Shown piece by piece: positions 1 through 5,524 of a stretch of DNA of 5,675 nucleotides. The stretch's first letter is position 1, and the number at the start of each line of letters is the position of its first letter. This DNA comes from Spirochaetaceae bacterium (lineage in GTDB: Bacteria > Spirochaetota > Spirochaetia > Treponematales > Breznakiellaceae), in NCBI GenBank assembly GCA_031257075.1, contig JAIRPM010000086.1, positions 1-5,675 of the forward strand. The letters run 5' to 3'. A program made the position numbers and the translations under genes. The notes beneath the pieces are model-generated. The model had not been told where the DNA came from. It did no database searches and was given only the letters and a program-made list of their open reading frames with translations.

Positions 1-222
1 CCGGTACATATAGGCAGGAATGTTTGGATAGGTTCCGGCGTTCAAATAAATCCCGGTGTAACGATAGGGGATAATACGGTAATAGGGGCGGGAAGCGTTG
101 TAACAAACAATATACCCGCGAATGTTGTGGCGTTTGGTGTGCCTTGCCGGGTTATCCGTGAAATAGGTGAAAAAGATAAAAAATATTTTTATAAAAACAG
201 AGAATTAGATGTATGGGAATAA
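1..222 (+). CDS. Sugar O-acetyltransferase (galactoside/maltose acetyltransferase family), C-terminal part
   Basis: The frame is open from the first base, and 73 residues are visible before the TAA at 220-222; the start lies outside the window. The visible part has hexapeptide repeats typical of a left-handed beta-helix (VHIGRNVWIGSG, then VTIGDNTVIGAGSVV). It continues with IPANVVAFGVPCRVIREI and a charged tail (GEKDKKYFYKNRELD). This C-terminal signature closely resembles LacA and Maa, which transfer acetyl from acetyl-CoA to a hydroxyl of galactosides, maltose or glucose in the cytoplasm. As known for the family, the active form is a trimer with acetyl-CoA bound between helices. The catalytic His is expected upstream of the window. 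The tail is closer to LacA than to serine acetyltransferase (CysE) or NeuD-type enzymes, but the sugar acceptor cannot be read from this fragment. The gene is convergent with the next one and its stop codon lies at the base of a stem-loop. Family is confident, exact substrate is not. Confidence 0.9.
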   Translation, partial: PVHIGRNVWIGSGVQINPGVTIGDNTVIGAGSVVTNNIPANVVAFGVPCRVIREIGEKDKKYFYKNRELDVWE

Positions 223-244
223 CTAAGCGGTAACCCGCTTAGTT
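221..244. terminator. Stem-loop between convergent genes, possible bidirectional terminator
   Basis: A perfect 10-bp stem (221-230 with 235-244) closes a TAAC loop. It begins at the stop codon of the acetyltransferase gene and ends 6 nt past the satP stop on the other strand, which is where a shared terminator would sit. The T tract is weak on both sides: TTTATA on the plus strand and ATT after the stem on the minus strand. The structure is therefore certain, while intrinsic termination is only plausible. Confidence 0.5.
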
Positions 245-250
245 TATACG

Positions 251-811
251 CTATCCCAGAGGCATTATTTTCTTGCCAAATTCGCCGTTTACAATTTGTG
301 CCATACTTGAGTAGATTGCCGAAAGACCGCAAAAGATGCCTTCGATACCGGCTGCCGTTTTTAGCGGGCGGCTTTCTAAAAAATCGGTTGCCGCCAGCAG
401 AAAAAAGAGTATGGTGAGTGAACCGAATACTGTCTGCGTTGCGCGGTTGTGCTTTAGCGTAGCGACAAACATAAAAAGCGTGAATATTCCCCACAAAAGC
501 AGGTAAAAGCCCATCGTGGCGTTTCCGGCGGCGGCTATATCACCAAACGGGCGCAGCCAGATAAGGCAGAGCGACCACCAGAAAAGCCCGTAAGAGCAGA
601 ACGCCGTGCCGCCAAAGGTATTGCCTAGTTTGAATTCAGTTACACCGGCAATAAGTTGCGCCGCCCCGCCCATAGCCAGCCCCATTGCCAGTATCGCCGC
701 CGACAGTTCTATAATTCCTGCATTATGCAGGTTCAAAAGAACTGTTGTCATCCCAAAACCCAAAAGCCCCAAAGGTGCCGGGTTCGCGTTTTTTGTTTCC
801 GTAAGAGTCAT
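251..811 (-). CDS. satP: SatP/YaaH-family acetate/succinate:proton symporter
   Basis: A complete 186-aa inner-membrane protein of the AceTr (GPR1/FUN34/YaaH) family, close to the length of E. coli SatP. The family signature NPAPLGLLGFGMTTVLLNLHN starts at residue 10 and is nearly identical to E. coli. Further matches are the GNTFGGTAFCSYG stretch (63-75), GFYLLLWGIFTLFMF (101-115) and the C-terminal FGKKIMPLG. About six hydrophobic segments can be counted, as in the hexameric SatP channel structures. The constriction aromatics known there (Phe and Tyr) correspond to F19 and Y74. The family moves acetate and, in SatP, succinate with protons. In a fermenting or acetogenic cell it could either export or take up acetate; the sequence does not decide. 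The ATG at 811 is preceded by AAGGAAGG at 816-823, 4 nt away, which supports this start. It has its own promoter (929-958) and is convergent with the acetyltransferase gene. Confidence 0.95.
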   Translation of the reverse strand: MTLTETKNANPAPLGLLGFGMTTVLLNLHNAGIIELSAAILAMGLAMGGAAQLIAGVTEFKLGNTFGGTAFCSYGLFWWSLCLIWLRPFGDIAAAGNATMGFYLLLWGIFTLFMFVATLKHNRATQTVFGSLTILFFLLAATDFLESRPLKTAAGIEGIFCGLSAIYSSMAQIVNGEFGKKIMPLG

Positions 812-869
812 AGTGCCTTCCTTAGAATCTGATTTTAAAATTTCTCAAAAAATCCTCGTTAGGCTGTCA

Positions 870-894
870 GCAGATACACTATAACCGCATCTGC
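870..894 (-). other. Small hairpin in the satP leader
   Basis: GCAGAT at 870-875 pairs with ATCTGC at 889-894 around a 13-nt loop, inside the predicted untranslated leader of satP. The stem is only 6 bp and no T tract or anti-terminator partner is evident. It is recorded as structure only; no riboswitch class is recognised. Confidence 0.3.
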
Positions 895-901
895 GCTTCT
901 T

Positions 902-929
902 TGGATTTTTGGAAATTTCCTTGTATCCA
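902..929. promoter_or_regulatory. Interrupted palindrome over the satP start point, candidate operator
   Basis: The 28-nt stretch has exact two-fold symmetry in the form TGGAT-N4-GGAAATTTCC-N4-ATCCA, so 20 of 28 positions are paired. It touches the -10 hexamer of the satP promoter (929-934) and covers the predicted transcription start. A bound repressor there would block transcription. No known regulator's consensus is recognised, so the operator role is inferred from position and symmetry alone. Confidence 0.4.
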
Positions 930-958
930 GTATAAACAGGAATGCATCTCTATGTCAA
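929..958 (-). promoter_or_regulatory. Sigma-70-type promoter of satP
   Basis: On the minus strand a perfect -35 TTGACA (953-958) is followed after 18 bp by the -10 TATACT (929-934), which has five of six consensus bases. The start point would be near 922, leaving a leader of about 110 nt before the satP ATG at 811. It lies between the HEAT-repeat gene and satP, so satP can be expressed independently of the operon. Confidence 0.7.
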
Positions 959-965
959 TAAGTTT

Positions 966-996
966 TTTGCCTGTATCCCTTGCTGAAGCAGGCAAA
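966..996. other. Stem-loop downstream of the HEAT-repeat gene
   Basis: TTTGCCTG (966-973) pairs perfectly with CAGGCAAA (989-996) around a 15-nt loop. It lies about 18-48 nt past the HEAT-gene stop, just before the satP promoter. Read on the minus strand, the stem is followed by A residues rather than a T tract, so it does not look like a classical intrinsic terminator. It may instead protect the 3' end of the operon mRNA or help a factor-dependent stop. Confidence 0.35.
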
Positions 997-1013
997 CGCC
1001 TAGGGCAGAGACT

Positions 1014-2372
1014 TCATTTTAATTTTTCAAGCGTTATTTTTGCTTTTTGATTGAGGCTGTTTTTGGGGTCTTCGGCAATCTGTTCTATCCGCGGCCGGAA
1101 ACGGCTTAATTTATTATTGCCGATGATATCGAGCGCGTAGGATTGGTCGGCAACATCGGCGCCGGCAAGCAAGGCTTCAACCAAAGCCTGCGCGTCATTC
1201 CCGTTTGAGGCGGAAAGCGCTTTTACAAGGCCGGCATACAAAGATTTTTGTTTTGACCGTTTTGCTTCATCCATATCCGTCATAAATTTTTTGGTGTACT
1301 TGCCCGGATGGTTTTTTACAAGCATTTCAGCCGCTAAGAGCCTGACTTTTTCCGGCGTATGTTTATCGTCGTAAATTGCTTCCAGAGACGTATCCGCTGC
1401 CGCGCTTTGGTATGCGCCGAGCGTCTGTACCGATTCTTCGCGCACATTCGCCGCTTCGTCATTTTTGGCGCGGTACTCTAAAAATTCAACAGCCGCGGGA
1501 AGTTTTCGAGTAGAAAGCGCCTTGACCGCCGCGTAGCGCGTTCTGAAAAAAGAATCGCGCAGGGCATCGAGAAGAGCCGCATCGCTTTCCGCTCCGGCAA
1601 ACGCGCCGAGCGCGCCTACAGCTTCCATCCTGACCAACGGTTCCGGCGCGTTTAACGCGCCGGTAACGGCTTTGCGCAACTGCGAGTCTCCGGCCGTATC
1701 CCCTAGTTTTCCCGCTGCGTTCAACGCAGCGCCGCGCAAAACGCTGTTTTCATCACCATTGTTAATCAGTCCCGCAAGGAATTCCGATGCCTGCGAAAAT
1801 TCGCCTTCGCCAAGGGCCTCGATGATAACGCGGCGTGTCTCATCAGAATTTGCCTTTTCACGGTAGAAGCCAAGCAAAAATTCAGCGCCGGCTTCTTTTT
1901 CTGAAGCGCCGCCCTGTTTGAGAACTTTGCCATAGGCTTTGAGAGCCTGCCCCTGATGCCGTGTTTCACCGTTTTCAATAATGTCTTTGAGTACCGGAGC
2001 CGCTTCGGGGCCGCCTTTTTTTGCGGTATAATCCAATGAAACGGAAATAAGATTTGAGTCAAGTTCGTTTCGCGCGCGTAAAAAATCAAGAACAGAAGCG
2101 GAAAGAGCGTCGCTATTTGACTGTGTAAAATAAGCAACAAGCGACTGGCGCAATTGGGCGCTTTTAGTATTTACGGCAAGGTTTTGAAGTTCGGTATCAA
2201 GGCTTGTAATTTTTTCCTGCCGAAGGATTTGTATTAGTTTATTGATTTCAGTTTCGGTGCCGTAACGGATAGTCTGCCTGTAGCGGTCGATATCGCCGGT
2301 TTGCGCGGCGGACGGTATGGCAGCCGCGCAAAAGAAAAGCGCGAGAAAAAAGGCGGGAACAGCATTATTCAT
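1014..2372 (-). CDS. Exported HEAT-repeat protein of unknown function
   Basis: The chosen ATG at 2372 gives 452 aa. The N-terminus (MNNAVPAFFLALFFCAAAIPSAAQTGD) is a typical signal peptide: a hydrophobic core followed by SAA, with likely signal peptidase I cleavage near residue 23. The in-frame ATG at 2420 would add 16 charged residues inside the tgt gene and bury the signal peptide, so it is rejected. The mature protein is alpha-helical and Ala/Leu-rich. HEAT-like helical pairs are clearest at about residues 175-335, for example VLRGAALNAAGKLGD, PLVRMEAVGALGAFAG, RTRYAAVKALSTRK and NVREESVQTLGAYQS. This alpha-solenoid fold usually forms a protein-binding scaffold; no catalytic motif is seen. 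The protein is expected in the periplasm. A Cys at residue 15 inside the core (LFFC) is a poor lipobox, so lipidation is unlikely but not excluded. It is the last gene of the operon and overlaps tgt by 8 nt. The partner or role cannot be inferred. Confidence 0.88.
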   Translation of the reverse strand: MNNAVPAFFLALFFCAAAIPSAAQTGDIDRYRQTIRYGTETEINKLIQILRQEKITSLDTELQNLAVNTKSAQLRQSLVAYFTQSNSDALSASVLDFLRARNELDSNLISVSLDYTAKKGGPEAAPVLKDIIENGETRHQGQALKAYGKVLKQGGASEKEAGAEFLLGFYREKANSDETRRVIIEALGEGEFSQASEFLAGLINNGDENSVLRGAALNAAGKLGDTAGDSQLRKAVTGALNAPEPLVRMEAVGALGAFAGAESDAALLDALRDSFFRTRYAAVKALSTRKLPAAVEFLEYRAKNDEAANVREESVQTLGAYQSAAADTSLEAIYDDKHTPEKVRLLAAEMLVKNHPGKYTKKFMTDMDEAKRSKQKSLYAGLVKALSASNGNDAQALVEALLAGADVADQSYALDIIGNNKLSRFRPRIEQIAEDPKNSLNQKAKITLEKLK

Positions 2373-3501
2373 TTTCAACTCCCCTCTCGTACTGTACAAG
2401 AAATTCTTTCTTAAAATCAAGGAAGCGGTCTTTGTTTATGGCATGGCGGGCATGGCATACCATTTCATGTAAGAAGTATAAATTATGATAACTTAACAAT
2501 ATACACACAAGAATTTCTTTTGATTTGAACAGATGCCGCAGATACGAGCGCGAGTATTGAGCGCATACAGGGCATGAGCAGCCGGCATCGAGACTGCGTT
2601 CATCAAATTTGTACAGTTCTTTTTTAATAGAAAGAGGCCCATAGCGCGTAAGCGCCATGCCGTTACGGGCAACCCGTGTCGGAAGGACGCAGTCGAACAT
2701 ATCAATGCCGTTTTCTACCGCGGTTAATATATACTGCGGCGTACCGATTCCCATAACATAACGCGGTTTTTCGGCGGGCAGCAGCCGTGCGGTAAGCGAT
2801 AAAAAATCGCAAAACACCGGCCATTCTTCACCGACAGAAAGGCCGCCTATGGCAATGCCGGATGTGCCGGCTTCCGCGCACAAATCCGCGCTTGCTTCCC
2901 GCAAATCCGGGTAAAAATTCCCCTGTACAATAGAAAAAAGTTCCCCTTTGTAGCCGTTGTCCCGCGCGCGCGCTACCGTGCTTTGCGCCCGTTTAAGCCA
3001 GCGCCCGGTAATGAGAAGGGCATCGAGCGCTTCCTGCCTGCTGATAGCGGGGCGTGTACAGACATCAAGCTGCATTTGTATATCGCTGTTTAATATACAT
3101 TGAATTTCCGCCGATTTTTCAGGTGTCAGCAGATGTTCGCTGCCGTCAATGTGTGAACGGAAACGCGCCCCCTCTTCGGTGATTTTGCAGAGCTGCGAAA
3201 GCGAAAATATTTGGAAACCGCCGGAATCGGTGAGTATGTTACGGTTCCAGCGGTTAAATTGATGAAGCCCCCCATGCGCGGCTATAACATCCGGTCCCGG
3301 CCGTAAATACAGATGATAGGTATTACTCAATATGATATCAAAACCGATAGTTTTGATATCATCATTGGTAAGCGCCTTTACCGCGCCATTTGTGCCCACC
3401 GGCATAAATACCGGTGTTTCCACGGTGCCGTGCGCAAGATGAAGCGTTCCTGTTCTTGCGGCACATTTTGAATCGGTATGAAACAGCGAAAAAATACTCA
3501 T
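2365..3501 (-). CDS. tgt: tRNA-guanine transglycosylase (queuosine pathway)
   Basis: A complete 378-aa bacterial Tgt, the usual length. It exchanges guanine 34 in the anticodon of GUN tRNAs (Asp, Asn, His, Tyr) for preQ1 in the cytoplasm, an entry step of queuosine synthesis. By alignment to the Zymomonas enzyme, the general acid/base Asp is D92 (TDSGGFQ), the substrate-binding Asp is D146 and the nucleophile is D270 (GIDMFDCVLPTR). The zinc site is C308, C310, C313 and H339. GGLSVGE (219-225) carries the Val that goes with preQ1 rather than queuine use. The loop usually reading DECT is DVCT here, and IVQGG reads IVQGN; both sit beside conserved residues, which are kept, so activity is expected. 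The ATG at 3501 is the only reasonable start, because an in-frame stop lies 8 codons upstream. It overlaps the GH57 stop as TAATG and has no visible Shine-Dalgarno, so translation probably depends on coupling. It overlaps the HEAT gene by 8 nt. Confidence 0.97.
   Translation of the reverse strand: MSIFSLFHTDSKCAARTGTLHLAHGTVETPVFMPVGTNGAVKALTNDDIKTIGFDIILSNTYHLYLRPGPDVIAAHGGLHQFNRWNRNILTDSGGFQIFSLSQLCKITEEGARFRSHIDGSEHLLTPEKSAEIQCILNSDIQMQLDVCTRPAISRQEALDALLITGRWLKRAQSTVARARDNGYKGELFSIVQGNFYPDLREASADLCAEAGTSGIAIGGLSVGEEWPVFCDFLSLTARLLPAEKPRYVMGIGTPQYILTAVENGIDMFDCVLPTRVARNGMALTRYGPLSIKKELYKFDERSLDAGCSCPVCAQYSRSYLRHLFKSKEILVCILLSYHNLYFLHEMVCHARHAINKDRFLDFKKEFLVQYERGVENE
2379..2385 (-). promoter_or_regulatory. 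Ribosome binding site of the HEAT-repeat gene, inside the end of tgt
   Basis: AGGGGAG on the minus strand lies 6 nt before the ATG at 2372 and within the last codons of tgt. It decides for this start over the ATG at 2420. The start and the tgt stop share the sequence ATGAATAA, so ribosomes finishing tgt end next to this site. Confidence 0.75.
3332..3362 (-). repeat. Perfect 13-bp inverted repeat inside tgt
   Basis: Positions 3332-3344 are the exact reverse complement of 3350-3362, separated by a 5-nt loop (CGATA). Each arm contains GATATC. In the mRNA this would be a stable stem-loop about 140-170 nt after the tgt start, at codons encoding DDIKTIGFDII. The reading frame is intact across it and the encoded residues fit the family. 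No function is known. Confidence 0.8.
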
Positions 3502-5429
3502 TAAAAAATATAAACGGCATATTCAAACGATGCCTGCGCGCCGGCTTTTAATTCGATATAGTTACTCACTTGAATACAGGTTGACTGGTAAAATTCAAGT
3601 TCGCGTTTTGTGCGGTTGGTGATAACTTTGCTGGTTACCGGGGAAAACCGCGCGTTGTACGGCGATGTTGAAAAAAGCCATATAACCGTTTCGTTATACT
3701 TGTCTTCAAATTTAAGCGCTTTTATCTGCGGAATGAACACTTTGTTTTTTTCTACCGGTTTTTTGCCCTCGCTTTTTTCTTTTGATTCGCTGCCGGTAAA
3801 AGATTCGTCTGCCGGCAATTCAAAGTTCTCGTATGAAAACACCCGCAATTTTTTTTCATCACAGCCTGAAAACGCCAGATTTATTTCAGATATAAAATAA
3901 AAGCGTTCGCATTCCGTGCCGGTATTGGTTAGTGTCCAGCGGACTTTCAGCCAATGGCTTCCCGCGTTGTATTCTTTTTCTGTTTTTATCGCGGCAAAAG
4001 GAACGGATGGATGCGCCGGCGGAAGTTCAAAAGCAAGTTGGGCGCGCTTGCGCGCGTATTTGGTGCGGCGGTAATGCTCTTTTGAGCAATCCCTGCACAC
4101 GCCGAAAAAAGCGTCTTCCGAAGAACAAAGCCTGTCCATAAATGCGCCGCGCGCCGCGCGTTTTCCGCCGTTCTCCCGCGCGGCATACGTGGAAAGGTAA
4201 TTCCATGGCTTGGGAATATAATCAAGTTCAAAGATATACGCTCCGGTTTTTTTTATATAACTGTTTATTTTGCATCCATGAAATATATACTCCGCTTCAC
4301 CGTCAAAATTAAAATCATCTTCCGAGAGTATGGTGCTGTCGTTAAACAAGTTCCCGGCCGCGAGTTTTTCCGCAAGCAGTATGTTTTGATAGGCGCAGGA
4401 ACGCATCAGCGGGTTGGCGATAGCGTCGGGTTCGTCAAAATTTGTCCTGCAAAAAAGCCGGTAACCCTGCGATTTCCATAACTGCTCGTTAGCCGCTATT
4501 TTTTTTGCCTTGTCGCCGCGGATTTGTTCAATAATTCTTTTTGTCCAAATCGCTTTTGAATAAAGATTAGCGCTTTCAGGATATTCGGTAAAATAATGTT
4601 TTATATTATTGGTTTGTATATAAATTTTTGACATCTTCCGCTCTTCTTTAAGAATTTTTGAAGCATGGGTGAATTCAAAGAGACCGTTCATTTTTTCGAG
4701 CGTTTCAAAAAGAGCGGTAAATATTTTTTCGGTATTTTTACCGTCGCCCGTATCGGCTTCCAAATCAGGAAAAACCGAAAGTACAGGCAGTTCGCCGCCG
4801 GGCCGCGCCGGCGGGGCGCCTTCAGCCAGTCGGGTAAGTTCGTTTTTCGCGTCCAAAAGCAAAAACTGGTTGTCAAAGCGCCCCGGCACCGGGAAAACGG
4901 CGAGCGTTTTCCCTTTGTCTTCGGTTATGTAGGGCCAGTAAAGCCCAAAAGCGCTCTGCACCTGCGTGTTAGCAAAGAGATTCTCTGGAAGGAAAGTATA
5001 GGTCATCCCGGCATACGCCAGAGCGCTCACAATATCTATATCCCATATTTCAGAAGGCAAATAACAGCCTGTTACCAGTTTGTCAAAATGCTTTCTAATG
5101 TAAGTAGTAAGAAGTTCAACTTGTCCTATCCTGTCCGGTTGAAGGGCAAGCGACAGCATAGGCTCATAAAAACCACCGCCTAACAGTTCAACCTGCTTGC
5201 GGTTTGCCAGTTGCCCTATCAGGGAGAAAAAATCATCGTGTTTCCAGCGCTCAATCCGGTAAAAAAGAGAGCCGGAAAAGTGAATGGTTACCGGTATGCC
5301 CGGATATTTGTTAATAGTTCGCAAAAGAGGTCTAAGTTTGTGCTTGTAGAGCGTTTCAAACTCGGCATCACTTAACGCCAGCGGAAAATGGCAATGAAAG
5401 CCGAGTATCATTTTTAACTGCGGGGACAC
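3501..5429 (-). CDS. GH57 alpha-glucan enzyme, 4-alpha-glucanotransferase/amylase-like, with DUF1925/DUF1926-type domains
   Basis: A 642-aa cytoplasmic protein without signal peptide, similar in size and domain order to the Thermococcus litoralis 4-alpha-glucanotransferase group. The GH57 barrel spans about residues 7-265: region 1 is HCHFP (12-16, usually HNHQP), region 2 is VELLGGGFYEP (80-90), and region 3, CYLPSEIWD, holds the likely nucleophile E127. Region 4 is FPDLEAD with the likely acid/base D222; the E-to-D spacing of 95 is close to the 91 of the archaeal enzyme. A helical middle segment (about 285-360) matches the DUF1925 position. From about 370, NFDGEAEYIF, then FELDYIPKPWNYLSTYAAREN, resembles the DUF1926 beta-sandwich. 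Expected substrates are maltodextrin or glycogen; transferase versus hydrolase cannot be decided. Region 4 and the middle domain are diverged, and a Ser/Glu/Lys-rich stretch (541-562) looks like a flexible insert. The start is GTG, chosen by its Shine-Dalgarno. It is the first gene of the operon and overlaps tgt by 1 nt. Confidence 0.88.
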   Translation of the reverse strand: MSPQLKMILGFHCHFPLALSDAEFETLYKHKLRPLLRTINKYPGIPVTIHFSGSLFYRIERWKHDDFFSLIGQLANRKQVELLGGGFYEPMLSLALQPDRIGQVELLTTYIRKHFDKLVTGCYLPSEIWDIDIVSALAYAGMTYTFLPENLFANTQVQSAFGLYWPYITEDKGKTLAVFPVPGRFDNQFLLLDAKNELTRLAEGAPPARPGGELPVLSVFPDLEADTGDGKNTEKIFTALFETLEKMNGLFEFTHASKILKEERKMSKIYIQTNNIKHYFTEYPESANLYSKAIWTKRIIEQIRGDKAKKIAANEQLWKSQGYRLFCRTNFDEPDAIANPLMRSCAYQNILLAEKLAAGNLFNDSTILSEDDFNFDGEAEYIFHGCKINSYIKKTGAYIFELDYIPKPWNYLSTYAARENGGKRAARGAFMDRLCSSEDAFFGVCRDCSKEHYRRTKYARKRAQLAFELPPAHPSVPFAAIKTEKEYNAGSHWLKVRWTLTNTGTECERFYFISEINLAFSGCDEKKLRVFSYENFELPADESFTGSESKEKSEGKKPVEKNKVFIPQIKALKFEDKYNETVIWLFSTSPYNARFSPVTSKVITNRTKRELEFYQSTCIQVSNYIELKAGAQASFEYAVYIF

Positions 5430-5436
5430 CTCTCCA

Positions 5437-5442
5437 CTCCTT
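5437..5442 (-). promoter_or_regulatory. Ribosome binding site that fixes the GTG start of the GH57 gene
   Basis: AAGGAG on the minus strand lies 7 nt upstream of the GTG at 5429. The alternative ATG at 5411 (codon 7) has only CAGTTAAAA in front of it and no Shine-Dalgarno, so the GTG start is preferred. Confidence 0.8.
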
Positions 5443-5450
5443 GTTACCCT

Positions 5451-5479
5451 ATTCTAACGAATGAGGATTGATTTGTAAA
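5451..5479 (-). promoter_or_regulatory. Sigma-70-type promoter of the GH57-tgt-HEAT operon
   Basis: The minus strand has -35 TTTACA (5474-5479), a 17-bp spacer and -10 TAGAAT (5451-5456); each hexamer has five of six consensus bases. Transcription would start near 5444, leaving a leader of about 15 nt that consists almost only of the Shine-Dalgarno region. No other promoter is evident before tgt or the HEAT gene, which are packed without gaps. Confidence 0.65.
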
Positions 5480-5524
5480 CTGCCGCGCAGGGCAAAAGCA
5501 GATCAAGAGCATTTAGGGCAGCGC

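Noticed and set aside
189..494. A 101-codon minus-strand frame overlapping both satP and the acetyltransferase gene
   Set aside because: It crosses two well-supported genes in a different frame and resembles no family.
606..884. A 92-codon plus-strand frame opposite satP
   Set aside because: It is antisense to satP, which is highly similar to a known family over its full length; the Pro/Ser/Ala-rich translation is typical of a shadow frame.
1766..2140. A 124-codon minus-strand frame overlapping the HEAT gene
   Set aside because: It lies wholly inside the HEAT gene in another frame and its translation shows no domain pattern, whereas the HEAT frame has clear repeats and a signal peptide.
2373..2420. 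Longer start of the HEAT-repeat gene at the ATG at 2420
   Set aside because: It would add charged residues ahead of the signal peptide and lies deeper inside tgt, while the ATG at 2372 has a well-placed Shine-Dalgarno.
4795..4814. GC-rich 7-bp inverted repeat in the GH57 gene
   Set aside because: It encodes a Pro/Ala/Arg/Gly-rich loop (GAPPARPGG), so biased codons of that segment explain the symmetry.
4665..5183. A 172-codon open frame on the plus strand opposite the GH57 gene
   Set aside because: It is antisense to a well-supported family gene, its translation is basic and low in recognisable motifs, and no Shine-Dalgarno precedes it. It is a shadow of the coding strand.
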